Shown here piece after piece: positions 21,828-32,656 of a stretch of 64,000 nucleotides of DNA. The notes beneath the pieces were generated by a model, which saw only the letters and a program-made list of their open reading frames with translations, searched no databases and was not told the origin of the DNA. Each line of letters starts with the position of its first letter. Within the stretch, counting starts at the first letter, position 1. The DNA comes from Cyclaneusma minus (taxonomy: Eukaryota > Ascomycota > Leotiomycetes > Marthamycetales > Marthamycetaceae): assembly GCA_037179335.1 (NCBI GenBank), contig JAKZHN010000008.1:1426001-1490000 (forward strand), read 5' to 3'. The position numbers were made by a program, and so were the translations under genes.

Positions 21828-23900
21828 TCATGAAGCAGTGTTTCCGTTTTGGGGTTGTGACTGGGCCGGCTGTGACTGCGACTGGTTGTTGAGAATGGCC
21901 CTCAGATTCCTCAATTCGTCTGTCAGTCGTCCCACGGTGTCTTGGTGAACGCGCTCGTTACTCTCGAGTATTGTGATTTTGTCGGCCATCTGCTTGATTT
22001 TGTCTTCCAAGCTCTGGATGTACGTCCACACACCACGCTCGCCCGAGGCGAAGAGGTTGTTGCTGTTGTCGCCAGAGCTGCTTCCCATGGGCGCGATTGG
22101 AGGGCCATTGCCACGTGACGCAGACATTTGACCTTGGTACGCCGGGTTGCGGTCTATCTGGTGAACAGACTGGTTGTGGGAACCGCTGGTGTTTTGATGG
22201 CCGCCGGGAGAATTTTGTTGCGACGAGTGTTGTGTGGGAATCGTGTATCTGGGTTCGGGAGGAGCGAGTTGGGATAATGCCGGAAGTTTGGGGCCGTGAG
22301 TACCGTGCGGGGAAGGAAGCGATATATTTGGAGGGGAGCCCCTTCCTCCTGAGCCACGCGCATACTGCTGCTGTTGAAACTGCACGCTGAGGCTAGGCGA
22401 GCGTTGTCTATTTGAATCGGGGGCTTGGGAGTGAGCATGCATGCCCGCTGTAGGGCTTAATGGCTTTGGACTCTCGGTTATACCACCTTGTGAGTACATA
22501 GAGCCAGCATTACCCGCACCCATCGGTACAGACGAAGCGCTTGTCCTCGGAGTATGGCCTCCAAGTCCATTGCTTTGCATACTCGAAGAGCTTGACGATG
22601 CACCCCGGTCTGCGGCAGGAGGATAAAGACCACCAGCTGATTGCGTACCTGGTCGAGGCCCGGCCGGAGGATAGGTACTTGGACCACGGGATTGTGATGA
22701 GTACTGATCGCGATTGCCCTCACTGCCGGATACGTGCTGTGCTTTGATACCTGGGAGGCTTCTTCTACGTTCTTCTTCCGACATTTCCTCTTCGTTTTGT
22801 TGCTCGGGTTCGTCGTAGATTACGCCATCCATGCTTTCACCCCCATCCGCGCGAGAGCCATCAAAATCTTCATCTCCGCCGAAACTGCCCATGCTTGCTC
22901 TCCGTCCGGCACACCCACCCTGTCCTTTGCTGTGGCGCGCAAGAGCATCGCCTCTGGCAAATTTCCTGTCGCATTTAGGACAGATATGAGGCCGTTCTCC
23001 CGTATGAAGTTTTGTGTGGCGCTTCAGATCATGGAGTCTTCGGAATCGCATGTTGCATGTCTGGCAGATATACGGCTTTTCTTGACTATGTGTCAAAAGA
23101 TGACTTTTGAGGTTGTGCTGGCGTGTGAACTCAGTTTCGCAATACGGACATTTGTGCTTCTTCTGACCAGGAGATCGAGGAGCGAGCGGCTGGTTTAGCC
23201 CAGATAAAGGCAAGCTCATGTTACGCGCCTGAGCCCGTACGAGATCTTGATGGGCCAAGGGGTGTCCCGGAAAGGTCAGCGCGCGGTTGGCCGATGCATG
23301 TCCTTCAATTCCACCGGGAGCAGTATTCTCTGCGCCCAGAGCGGGATCAAGGCGCGCGCTGTTCTCTTGCTGTAATGCCATACCAGCAGGGCTTGCGGCT
23401 GTGGTACTGCTAGCTGTCGCGGTCTGAGCCGTACTGTTCAAGCTCGCAAGGCTCGTGACACTGGCAGGGCTATTTTCTGGACGCTCGTCGAAATGCATAG
23501 ATGTCGGCGTGGCGATCGTGTTTCCTACGATCGACATCCCCTCGCTCATCGATGTGGTAGCCGTGGGCGCGTCCTGTGTTCTACTCATTCCCATGCCGCC
23601 ACCGGCCATCAAAGTGCTCAGGGCTTTGTGGGTTGGGTTTTCGCTAGTAGCCTTTGCTTCGTTGCGCTTTTGCTCCTCCTTCTTCCTCCTCTCGTCCACC
23701 AATGCTGCAGCACCGGTCAAAGGCGCTGGGGAGAAATGTCCGCCGAATCTGGGCGACTTGAGTACCGGAGAGCCTCGCAATCCGCCCCCACCTGCGGCCG
23801 AAGTGTTGGGTGAACTTGATAGCTGGTCCGGACGCGCTCGTTTTAGTGATTTGGAGCGAGTCGAGTCCGAGTCCGGCTGAATTCCTTGCTCCGGGGCCAT
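21828..23900 (-). CDS. C2H2 zinc-finger transcription factor
   Basis: A 690-residue intronless protein from the ATG at 23900. Three tandem fingers sit mid-protein: C251/C254/H267/H271 (KCPYCETEFTRQHNLKSH), C279/C282/H295/H299 (CQTCNMRFRRLHDLKRH) and a third with C307/C310/H323 whose last ligand is C330 and not His (HSKGQGGC). The linkers HSQEKPY and HTGERPH are canonical, so DNA binding in the major groove is expected. Both flanks are long, Ser/Pro/Gly/Gln-rich and disordered, with SP/TP sites such as VLKSPRF. Near residues 620-670 a leucine-heptad coiled coil (WTYIQSLEDKIKQMADKIT) may dimerise. It is a nuclear regulator of unknown target. I cannot assign it to a named fungal factor. Confidence 0.88.
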   Translation of the reverse strand: MAPEQGIQPDSDSTRSKSLKRARPDQLSSSPNTSAAGGGGLRGSPVLKSPRFGGHFSPAPLTGAAALVDERRKKEEQKRNEAKATSENPTHKALSTLMAGGGMGMSRTQDAPTATTSMSEGMSIVGNTIATPTSMHFDERPENSPASVTSLASLNSTAQTATASSTTAASPAGMALQQENSARLDPALGAENTAPGGIEGHASANRALTFPGHPLAHQDLVRAQARNMSLPLSGLNQPLAPRSPGQKKHKCPYCETEFTRQHNLKSHLLTHSQEKPYICQTCNMRFRRLHDLKRHTKLHTGERPHICPKCDRKFARGDALARHSKGQGGCAGRRASMGSFGGDEDFDGSRADGGESMDGVIYDEPEQQNEEEMSEEERRRSLPGIKAQHVSGSEGNRDQYSSQSRGPSTYPPAGPRPGTQSAGGLYPPAADRGASSSSSSMQSNGLGGHTPRTSASSVPMGAGNAGSMYSQGGITESPKPLSPTAGMHAHSQAPDSNRQRSPSLSVQFQQQQYARGSGGRGSPPNISLPSPHGTHGPKLPALSQLAPPEPRYTIPTQHSSQQNSPGGHQNTSGSHNQSVHQIDRNPAYQGQMSASRGNGPPIAPMGSSSGDNSNNLFASGERGVWTYIQSLEDKIKQMADKITILESNERVHQDTVGRLTDELRNLRAILNNQSQSQPAQSQPQNGNTAS

Positions 23901-25546
23901 CGAGGTAAAAGCAGTCAGGTTTTGCGAGTCTTATTCGTGCCGCAATAGCAACATATGGCTACCTCGAGAGCAGACGATATCGGGCCGGGTTCTTTAGAAC
24001 ATGGTCCAAGTCGCTATGCGCTGTCACGATTGGAGTGGCGACGGGGTCGATTGCGACTACGACAAAACGGCTAATTGAGTATACAGTAAGTAAATGACAA
24101 CATATAGCATGACAGACGACCAGCAAGCGTGGGCGCGACAGGTTCAGTGCTGGTGGGGAGTTGCGCTGCCGACAGAAAGCGGGCTAGTAGGCGGGAGAAA
24201 CATACTTGGGGAGTGGGAGGGTGGCAGTGAAGCAGCGCGGCTGAGTGGCGCGTCCGATGTCGTCGAGTCCGAAGAACAGGAAGGAGCCGTATCTCTTACC
24301 AACGAGGCGGCCCTGCGGCTACATGTAGGTGCAGATTATGGACAATCCGTCAGCGCATTATTTGCAGTTGCAGTGTACTCGATGGCTGGTGGGTTGAGTT
24401 GTGAGCTGAAGGAAGGCTCTCTCATGTTGCTGCGTGGAGAGGCGTGCAATGTGGCTTGGCCGTGGGCCCGTGCCTGGCCATGGCACTAGGGCCTGAGCGG
24501 GCCGAACGATTCCTGGATGCAGGCCAACATGAAGCTATTGTCCTTGACCCAAGTCCTGATTTGGATATTGATTGCTGGAAACATACCTAAGCCAACATGA
24601 CGCACGCTGGGGGCTGGAGCCTGGACCGTGGGAGCAAACGCTCCTTGTGGAAGTGTGCTGACATTCTTGTGTGGCGCAGCTGCATGGAACCCTGGATTGC
24701 TCAAGAGCTTCCAATGCCTTGGTCCAATGTACACAGTCTGAGATGAGACAAGCTGCTAGTAAGAAGACTCTACATATGTCTAGGAATTAGCAACTGCTGC
24801 TTGACTACCAGCCTACAACAATTTAAAAGGGGAATTCAGGTACTCGACCCGTTCTCTCAGCAGCAAGCACGGGCCGCGGAATCTGAAGAATAGGCTGAAT
24901 GCTCAAGTTTTATATTACGACCGCATGTCTGTTATTTGTTGCTATATACACGGCGCCATATGCATTTGTCGTTTGTTATTTGTTACACGTTTCATGGAGC
25001 ACATATCCGGATTCTGACTAGCACTTTGCAGATCTAGCATCACCAGACATTCCAACCGGAACATTAATGCTCCAGCGCTGGTAACCCGGATTCCAGCCAC
25101 AGACCTGCCCCCGCAGGGAGACGTGCCCTTCAGATATTCAGCCTTAAACCCGGTTCGTCGTGCCAACAGAGCCAAACGCCACCGCATCGACCTCCAGCCG
25201 GCGTGTCCTGCTACTTGGCTAGTGTTAGCCGCCGGCGAAGTGCTACTAGGGATTCTTCTCCTGGCTATGCTCCGTCTATGCCGAAGGCCGACTTGAAGAT
25301 CACATAAATGTAACAGAACTCACAGTGGGACGAGGAAAAGGTCTGGTCACGGTTTGTGATTGAAGATATTACGACCCGACACCCGCTGATTTTAGGCCGG
25401 CTCGGGCCCCCCAGACCTCGTTCATATCACTGTTAGAATATGACTCAGGGACTGGTATGCATCTTCCCGGGGGCAGAAAAGAATGGTGGTCACAATTCCA
25501 CCTGGGTATCATCCATGCCTGCTTTGAAAATCAATGCCGTGCATCA
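23901..25546. other. Intergenic, no gene recognised
   Basis: Upstream region of the C2H2 gene and 3' flank of the STK19-like gene. An ATG frame of 131 codons at 24094 has no recognisable content and probably is leader or promoter of the C2H2 gene on the other strand. Nothing repetitive seen. Confidence 0.45.
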
Positions 25547-26830
25547 TTACAACGCCCGAACTCCCCTCCCAACACTCCCCGTCTCGAAGACCTCGACAAG
25601 TCCAGCTCCCACGGCCTCTCCCAGTACCCAGTCGAAAGATACTCCCCAAAACGCCTTCCACTTCCTCGTTCCCCCCATCATCACCCCTTTAAACTCACCC
25701 CTTATTCGCCTCCTCTCCCCTGCAACACTCGTATCTTCACCACCAACATTTCCATCCCACCTCTCCCTAAGCAGCTTCTCCGGCGCCTCTCGAAACCTCG
25801 ATTTGCCCAACAGCGCCACCAAGTGCGCCTTGGCCTCTGCCAACAATTTCAAGAAACTCCCCGTGGAGGGCGCCGCCACCAGGAACTCCTTATCCCCACC
25901 AAAAGCGCCCCCGGTTTCAAACCTCGTCCCCGTCCCACCGCCGGAGCCCCCACTAGCATGCACCGCATCCACGCCCCCAACAGCCGCAAACGTGCCACTC
26001 GCCGCCCTCGAAATACTATGAATGCTCGTCAAACTCCCCCTCTTCCCCTCCTCATCACCCGGCAACCCCCCAGCCCCCGAAAAAGCAGCCGTCACATTCC
26101 ACCCCTCCATCCCACTCTCGCCCGTCAAGAACCCCGCCTGTACCAACTTCCTCACCATCCCTTCTCCCCCAAACTCCCTCGCCTCAATCCTCATTCTCCC
26201 AGGAAACCTCTCCAGCACCTCCACAAATCCCTTTTTCTCACTCTCGCTCAACCCGTTCGCTCCATTTATTAATGTTTTGTAAGTCTCAGCCAAAATCAGC
26301 ACCTCGCCAGCCCCAACATTGCCCCCGCGCCCGGGAACGACGAGTTTCCGCACAACTCCCGCACGTTGCATCTCAGCAATCTCGCGCTCCACAGCCGACG
26401 GACTCAATGTCAGCAGCGCTTTCACATGCGCCACAGTAACCAATGGTGGTAGCCTTCTGCGGTATTGTAACAATTCCGCTATACGCGTACTCGACATACC
26501 CGTACTAGCAGTGTTGTGCAAATCCAGAGGCGAAAACATGTGGCTGAAAATGTGTTTTATAGCTTGAGGCACATCTCGGAGAATTAGGTCTTCGAAGATG
26601 CGATCTGGAATTCCGCAGTCGGGCAGACGTTCGGAGTTGGAAGGGTCCTGTGGGGGAGCTTGCGAGGTTTGGGATTTTTTGAGAGAGGGCTTTTTGGAGG
26701 CAGTAGAGGTGGGTTTGCGTCGGGGGAGAGAGGAATAGGGTGAGGGCGTGGAGGGGTTGCGCTTGAAGGCGGGTGGTTTGGAGGGTTTGCGGATGCGGGA
26801 GGAGTGCGCTGCTGATGCGCGGAGAGACAT
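25547..26830 (-). CDS. STK19-family winged-helix protein
   Basis: A 427-residue intronless protein. The open frame continues upstream but begins with TTG, so I take the ATG at 26830. A basic, Ser/Pro-rich N-terminus (MSLRASAAHSSRIRKPSKPP) looks like a nuclear localisation and DNA-contact tail. The body shows the STK19 pattern: IPDRIFEDLILRDVPQAIKH, PLVTVAHVKALLTLSPSAVE and EMQRAGVVRKLVVPGRGG. The middle is interrupted by a Gly/Ser-rich stretch, and the C-terminal block ends FWGVSFDWVLGEAVGAGLVE. Human STK19 was named as a kinase but is now understood as a winged-helix protein in transcription-coupled DNA repair; a nuclear repair or chromatin role is likely here too. No kinase motifs are present. 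It is divergent from the histidine phosphatase gene. Confidence 0.82.
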   Translation of the reverse strand: MSLRASAAHSSRIRKPSKPPAFKRNPSTPSPYSSLPRRKPTSTASKKPSLKKSQTSQAPPQDPSNSERLPDCGIPDRIFEDLILRDVPQAIKHIFSHMFSPLDLHNTASTGMSSTRIAELLQYRRRLPPLVTVAHVKALLTLSPSAVEREIAEMQRAGVVRKLVVPGRGGNVGAGEVLILAETYKTLINGANGLSESEKKGFVEVLERFPGRMRIEAREFGGEGMVRKLVQAGFLTGESGMEGWNVTAAFSGAGGLPGDEEGKRGSLTSIHSISRAASGTFAAVGGVDAVHASGGSGGGTGTRFETGGAFGGDKEFLVAAPSTGSFLKLLAEAKAHLVALLGKSRFREAPEKLLRERWDGNVGGEDTSVAGERRRIRGEFKGVMMGGTRKWKAFWGVSFDWVLGEAVGAGLVEVFETGSVGRGVRAL

Positions 26831-27311
26831 CTTGTCAGTAGGTAATATCCGTATTATTGAAAGTTGGGTTCTGTGATCCCCAGATGTATACAATACCGTC
26901 CAGCGGGATGTCAAGAAGCAGTCGAGTGTGCAGACCGTGGACGAGAGGTTGTTGTTGAATCAAGAATGTCGATGGGCTTGACTTGAGGTTCCGAAGTCGC
27001 CACCGGTTCTCTCAGCCTCGCCGTTAAAGACCCACGAACTAGGTCAAATTAGGCAAGAAGTCCCCCACACATGGGGTCGGCACGAATGCCGCCGACCCCA
27101 TGGGGTTCCACAATACGCAAGGCTTCAACTTCCTTGAATACCCGCTGCCGGTATGAATTCCGCTCGGGACTTTGGTACTTTGTATAACGGTGGTTTCTAC
27201 TAAAACTCCATCGAAAGCCGGCCTGAAAGCAATTCCAGAGAAATCCAGAATCTCAAACTCCCAACTTTGATCAAACTTGAGGATCAAGCTTCAAAGTTTA
27301 CACTTGGAAAC
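26831..27311. promoter_or_regulatory. Divergent promoter, STK19-like / histidine phosphatase
   Basis: 481 bases between two outward-reading starts. It contains the 12-bp inverted repeat listed separately. Confidence 0.6.
27070..27102. promoter_or_regulatory. 12-bp perfect inverted repeat in a divergent promoter
   Basis: CATGGGGTCGGC at 27070-27081 and its exact reverse complement at 27091-27102, nine bases apart. It could be a dimeric-factor site or form a hairpin; it lies about 210 bases before the phosphatase ATG. Confidence 0.5.
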
Positions 27312-28445
27312 ATGGCTCCAACCGTCGTCTTAATCCGCCATGCCCAGGCCGGTCATAGTAAGTCTAGCTGTCCACAGTATATCTCTTGACTCTCGTAGAT
27401 AGCTTCTGCTTCACTTCAGCGCATACATGTATCTCATCTCCATACAGTAGTCAATATCTCGCAAGAACCTCCCATCAAAAACTATCAAGAATACAACTGA
27501 CCCATCCCCAGATGCAACACAAAACTACGACCTCTGCGACCCACCACTCACCGAGCTTGGCTTCAAACAATGCACCAAGCTAGCCAATTTCCTCACCTCC
27601 CCAACTTCACTCCCTGAATATCGTGACCTCCTCTCCCGCACCAAACTCCTCGTCATCTCCCCCATGCGTCGGACTCTCCAAACCGCCCTCAAATCACTGC
27701 CTTTCTTTTTCGAACCCAACTCACCTCTTACTCCCAATGTAAGTATTCTCTGCAACCAAGCTTCGAATAATACTCAACTCTTCAGGGACCACCAAGAATC
27801 CTCCTCGACGCAAACTGGCAAGAAAACAGCAACAAACCCTGCGACACCGGCACCCCCATCCCGCAAATGCGCTGCGAATTCCCCCACCCTTTCTTCAACT
27901 GGGACGAAGTAGATTCTTCCTACCCCTGCAAAGCCCGCGGCACGCCCTACGAATTTTCCAAAAAGGGCATATCGACGCGCGGTATTACCGTTCGTCGCGC
28001 TCTCAAGAACGGTTATGGGATGGGCTTGGGCGATGAGGATGTGATCGTGGTGGTGTCTCATAGTGGGTTTATGCGAGTGGGTGTTACGGGGTGTAAGTGG
28101 GAGAATGCTGATGCGAGGGTTTTTGGGTTTCCAGAGGAGATGGAGGGTGAGGAGCCGACTGGGGTGAATGGGGCGAATGGGGTGAATGGGGTGAATGGGG
28201 TGAATGGGGTGAATGGGATGAATGGGGTGAACGGGGAACACAAGGAGGAGTGGCAGAGGGGTGTGGATGTGGAGAGGTTGGCAGAGTGGGAGTTGACGGA
28301 GAAGAACGGGGGTGCGTTGGGTATTAGCGAGAAGGGCAAGTTTGGGTGGGAGAGTCAGCCGTTTCCGATGGAGGATGAGGATGCGGGGAAGGAAGAGAAG
28401 GTCGAGAGTGTGGGCGAGGTTGTGGCGGAGAAGCCGAAGGCGTGA
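27312..28445 (+). CDS. Histidine phosphatase (phosphoglycerate-mutase-like) protein
   Basis: Exons 27312-27357, 27512-27738 and 27786-28445 give 310 residues. The N-terminal strand and phospho-acceptor read VVLIRHAQAGHN, the RHG-type motif with Ala in place of Gly. LCDPPLTELGFKQC and LLVISPMRRTLQTAL follow, with the substrate Arg, and the second catalytic His is in VVVSHSGFMRV. This is a small-molecule or protein phosphatase of branch 1 of the histidine phosphatase superfamily; glycolytic mutases have a different length and motifs. Between the core and the tail, a 9-base tandem repeat encodes GVNGANGVNGVNG and similar (about 28161-28235). The last 80 residues or so are acidic and Lys/Glu-rich. 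No targeting signal is visible. Substrate unknown. Confidence 0.87.
28161..28235 (+). repeat. In-frame 9-bp tandem repeat (Gly-Val-Asn)
   Basis: About eight copies of GTGAATGGG with single-base variants (GCGAATGGG, ATGAATGGG) inside the histidine phosphatase gene. The unit length keeps frame, so copy number can vary without breaking the protein. Confidence 0.85.
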
Positions 28446-28856
28446 GATTGTTTTGTGGCATAGGGCAGACCGGCAGAGAACATGAATTCGCTTATACCCC
28501 TGAGCGAGCTTCGAATTGGGACACTTAGATACACGGCTATCAGAGAAAGCCAATAGAATAGACAAAGACATTAATCAATGACTGGCCAGCAGCAATGAAC
28601 AACGCGAGATGAAAAAACGAGAATGGGTATTGTAAAAACAATGCAGAAAACCAAGGCGAAGACGAATGCGAACGATGGCTGACCAGCAGTGACGAGATAT
28701 TTTTGACGGGTATTTTGTGTAATGAGAGCACGAGCGGTGTCAAAGGCCCGTGAAAGACAACGGTGAAAGAGTTACAAAAGAAGAGAACACTTTGAACGAA
28801 GGAAAATGACAAGGTAGGAATGAACCAGTCCCCGTAATCGACTACAGCCATCTATC
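28446..28856. other. Convergent intergenic stretch
   Basis: Lies between two 3' ends; probably the two 3' untranslated regions. No gene recognised. Confidence 0.5.
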
Positions 28857-30470
28857 TCATCGTGTCCGCTTCGCTGGACCACCCAGGGTGGGTCCTTCTC
28901 TTTTGGAACTTTGTCCTACTCCGGAGTCAATCCTTCGCCCACTGCCGCCGGACCTCGATCCCCGGCTTGGTGAGGGTAGTGTCCTTTCAGTTGGTGGTCG
29001 CAAGGTTCTCGCCATCGGTTGGGTATCGGAATGATGTAGACTAGTTGGGCCAAAGACATCTCCTCTTGGTCCAGGGGCTGCTCCTCGATTGTACGTCGAT
29101 GGGCTGCCCCTAATCCTCGAGACTTGGCTGCGCAACTTCTCCAGATAGGCGGAGGGCGCAACTGGAATGCTAGAAATGATGCGTTCGAGAGCAGGCACCA
29201 GGTTCCGGGCGTCAGAGACAAACCAGTTCAAGGCTTCCACCACAAAGACACCCTGCGCAGGCGATCGGTCGCCTGTGCTCATGATCAGGTAGCCGAAAAG
29301 ACTCCGAAGATTCTCGTTTCTAGGCCGTTGCCCTAGGACGCGGTTTCCTGTGTATACGTCGCCTTGACGTCCTACTACTGAGTCCAAGATGCTGACCAGT
29401 AAAGCGGCTGCTTGACCGCGAGCTTCTGGGGCCATGGGCGCATGATCGCTGGTATAGCGGACGACAGAGTTGATTATGTCGATGAGCTGCTGACCCATCC
29501 ATGCAATGTCACAAGGTTTATCGCCGACGCTGTACTGGCCTGTCCTGATCCACATGTCGTGAGCTTCATATGCTTCATCCATATATAGCCGCAGCTTTCT
29601 GAAATGTTCCAGCGCGCAGAAGGCCGGTGATAGCTCCTGGCGAAAGGCGAGATATAGGTCTTTCCTGGCAATCAAGAGATGAGCCAAGTTTGTCTCTAGG
29701 TCCGATTGAGCGTGCAGTGGATGGGTGGTATCGATAGTGTTCGGTACATTGTGAAAGATGTCGGCTCTGTAGTCGTCCACTCTCTGGTTCGACAGGCAAG
29801 CAAGCATATCTCGAACATTGGCAACATCTCGACATCTGGCTCTCAGTTTCGACTCCTCTGCAGTCTCATCCTGCGAAGCGCTAGAATACTCCCAGTCCAG
29901 CACCGCCGCCAATGTGTCCGCACCGGCAGCATGGATTTGTTCGTATGGTCGTCTCACACCAGGTCCCGTCGCACTTCCATTTCTTAGCATTTTCAAGTCT
30001 CCCTCTGGATTCCCCGAGTTTTTGTACTGGGCCAGTGTGCACCCCGCAATCACATCTCGTAGCCAAATCACGTGCCGGCACGCGTGCTGTTCGCAAAAGC
30101 TGCACACGGGGTCCTCATGGCCGCTTCCCGGAGGTCCGATCCGAATGACAAGCCTCTGGACAATACCGATAGCCCAGTATGGCTTCTCGCCATTGTAGAG
30201 TTCGCGGCAGAAATCGACCTTGAAGTTTTCATTCCTGAGATTGTCGAACAAGCGGTTTTTCGTGGCTGGTGAGAGCTCGCGGACGTCGTATCTTAGACCA
30301 GAATTGCCAGACCTTGGAGAGTCCATCTGGACTTCTTCTTCGATATCAGAGTCGTCGTCCTCGTCACCCGTCTCTTCTCTGCACAGCGGGGTGTCCCGTA
30401 GGCTCTGGGCAGGTGTAGTAGGCATGTCTTGGAGAGTCAACAGGCTGAAAGTCCGAGTTGGAGTTGACAT
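28857..30470 (-). CDS. Hypothetical protein with SWIM-like zinc motif
   Basis: A 537-residue intronless protein from the ATG at 30470. The first 60 residues are acidic and Ser/Thr-rich. Around residues 65-140 lies a conserved-looking domain with WAIGIVQRLVIRIGPPGSGH followed by VCSFCEQHACRHVIWLRD: C123, C126, C131 and H133 form a CxxC-x4-CxH zinc site that resembles a SWIM motif. The middle is helical (VRDMLACLSNQRVDDYRAD, FRKLRLYMDEAYEAHDMWI). The last 90 residues are Arg/Gly/Ser/Pro-rich and end in KRTR, suggesting a nuclear protein. SWIM zinc sites bind nucleic acid or protein partners. I know similar proteins from filamentous ascomycetes only as hypotheticals. Confidence 0.78.
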   Translation of the reverse strand: MSTPTRTFSLLTLQDMPTTPAQSLRDTPLCREETGDEDDDSDIEEEVQMDSPRSGNSGLRYDVRELSPATKNRLFDNLRNENFKVDFCRELYNGEKPYWAIGIVQRLVIRIGPPGSGHEDPVCSFCEQHACRHVIWLRDVIAGCTLAQYKNSGNPEGDLKMLRNGSATGPGVRRPYEQIHAAGADTLAAVLDWEYSSASQDETAEESKLRARCRDVANVRDMLACLSNQRVDDYRADIFHNVPNTIDTTHPLHAQSDLETNLAHLLIARKDLYLAFRQELSPAFCALEHFRKLRLYMDEAYEAHDMWIRTGQYSVGDKPCDIAWMGQQLIDIINSVVRYTSDHAPMAPEARGQAAALLVSILDSVVGRQGDVYTGNRVLGQRPRNENLRSLFGYLIMSTGDRSPAQGVFVVEALNWFVSDARNLVPALERIISSIPVAPSAYLEKLRSQVSRIRGSPSTYNRGAAPGPRGDVFGPTSLHHSDTQPMARTLRPPTERTLPSPSRGSRSGGSGRRIDSGVGQSSKREGPTLGGPAKRTR

Positions 30471-32640
30471 GAGTACGGGAGCGGCGATTGGATACAGCCT
30501 GGCTGATTCATGGCAGCGGGCCAGACGACTATATATAAGGGAAGTAGGTCAGTACTGAGTTAGTGTGATGTCAATTTAGTAGAGCAGCCAAGCTGAGTCA
30601 AGGCGGCAGACAGTCACGGCGGCCGCGATTTGGGCCGCTGGGGCTGCATTTGGTCGACTCCAACAGCGCAGTTGGACAGGCAGAAGCTAATTTGGTACAT
30701 AGCGACGCTGTTAGTATGTGGTTGGGCGTATTGCGGGATTTGGGGAGCGGAATGGTACCTAAGCAACAGAGGTTGATGTCGAGAAGAGAAGCCAAACAGA
30801 CGCGCACGGACAGGGTTTGTGGCTAAGCGAACGGCCGCAGAGATGGCCTCCATCAAGCCTCCCTCCTCAGCCAAAGACGGCCGCGAAATTGACGACCGCC
30901 GAGCTGAGCCTCGATATGCTCGTTGAGTGGATTCCCAGAGCTTGGAATAGCACCATCATTCCATGCCCCCGACTGTGCTACCGCCTGCAGCAACCCAATG
31001 CTCCTCAGCCTTTGGCTCGCGACCGCCCCTCTTCCTCGCACTGCTGCCTGAGAAGTGCAGAAGCATTCAAATTGCAGCAAACAGGTGCGCAGAGCGTGGC
31101 GGAGCCACAAATTTGGCTTCCGCATGCTATCCCAGTCACGAGACTGGCTGAGCACGTTGAGATCTCTGCCGGGATGGCGGATGAATCCAGTGAAGTGGTA
31201 CCAACCGGAGCCCTCAGCCACACTCCGACGGACTTGGACGACGACGAGGCCATCCACGAGGCCGGCGTGGGCCTGGGAGGGCCGACCCGTTCGTTGCGAT
31301 TGGCGAATACCCGCCGCGTTACATCACTCTTGCTCAAGCGACATCTTCTTTCATCTTCTCTCATACCACCATTGTCCATGATCGTTGTCGTTTTCCTTCG
31401 GGTCAAGGTCTAAAATGACTTCGTGCAGGAAACAGGCCGATACAGTATCTAGCTACAGAACGGACACCTCCCCATTCATACAAGCGCAAGCGCGGCCGTC
31501 CTGGAGACCACCCTGAATTCACAGCCTCGTTATCTCGTCGACCTTCGCCTCGCGAGTGCCTTCTTTCTCACCTTCCAGAACACTTCTCCGCATCAATACG
31601 CTCATCTTCTACGCCCTGAGCTCTGTTATTCGTCCTTTCATCCCGAACATTCGGCACCTACCCCCCTCAACTACCGATACTCGATCCAGAAAGCTCATTG
31701 TCCTCGTCATTGGCTGGAATCCTCTCGCAAAGACGCTCTCACTGAGCCTTATTCTCAGCCCCAGATCGTGTGCCCGGCCTTCCCTATACGTCTTCCGCCC
31801 AATCACTGTCCATCTGGCCGGTTGTTGGAGGCCACCCCAAACACCCTTGGACTGCCGGCCGGAGCTATATGGCATGACTGGCCCTATCTTTCTGTCATCG
31901 CCGATATTACATTTTCGGCCCCATCACGCCTTCCTACCGTTGAGTGCGGCCTGCTCCTTTTCTCAACTTAACCGCGATCACGACCATGGTCTGCTTTTGC
32001 AAACATATGCTGGCCTATCTTCCTCGTGTCTTTTTTTATCTCATGATTCTGAGGCTTTCTCAACTCTTGAAGGACTGTGATCCTGCAACACTAACACTAA
32101 GCTACTGGTCTAGCTAGGCCTCTCTGCCAGATATGTTGATTCTACATCACTTTTGATTCGGGGATGGCGCTCATCACTTGGTCACAGAAGTCGTTGCTTC
32201 TGTCGCCCGTCATTGGGCATGATTGCAGATGGCCAACACGCTTCTGCCTGCTGCCCCCACCAGAGTGCAGATTTGCAAATTCAAGTTGGATGATTCATGC
32301 CCGTTGCCACGAAAGCCCTTCCAGAGAAGCTCGACGGACGACTGCGGACAAGGCATCTTCGATATTCTCTGCATAAAGAACCCAGCAAGGTGAGCTCGTG
32401 CTTCGAGTGTTGTAACTGCGGGTCAATACAGTCTTGCCGGCTTTCTAATTTGGACGATATCCCCGGTCTATCTAGGCATCCATTATGGTTGCCAACAAAG
32501 TCCCGCACTTCGGCGTGAGCAATTTCATGAAGCTATGATGAAGTCTGCGTCTCGGAAGCAAGTGATGGCATCCAAATCCACCTCACGGTAAGTCACTTTC
32601 ACCAGTCATGTATCCTCGAACATCCTAATTAGCAACCCGG
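30471..32640. other. Gene-poor stretch
   Basis: Upstream of the SWIM-like gene. A TATATATA box-like tract lies at about 30530. Open frames of up to 198 codons exist on the plus strand (30817-31413, 31556-32080) but have no recognisable content and a composition typical of non-coding CT-rich DNA. A possible small spliced minus-strand frame beginning at 30853 is discussed under rejected items. Confidence 0.45.
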
Positions 32641-32656
32641 CGAGCCGAGAGTTGGG

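Noticed and set aside
24094..24489. Plus-strand ATG frame of 131 codons upstream of the C2H2 gene
   Set aside because: No conserved motif, low-complexity composition, and it lies where the promoter and leader of the opposite-strand gene should be.
30614..30853. Possible small spliced minus-strand gene starting MEAISAAVRLATNPVRARLF
   Set aside because: A GTACCA...TACTAACAG intron would keep a frame of about 60 codons, but the branch-point word is too close to the acceptor and the product matches nothing I know. It may be a leader of the SWIM-like gene.
30817..32080. Two long plus-strand frames of 198 and 174 codons
   Set aside because: CT-rich, no motif, no similarity recognised; typical chance frames in GC-rich non-coding DNA.
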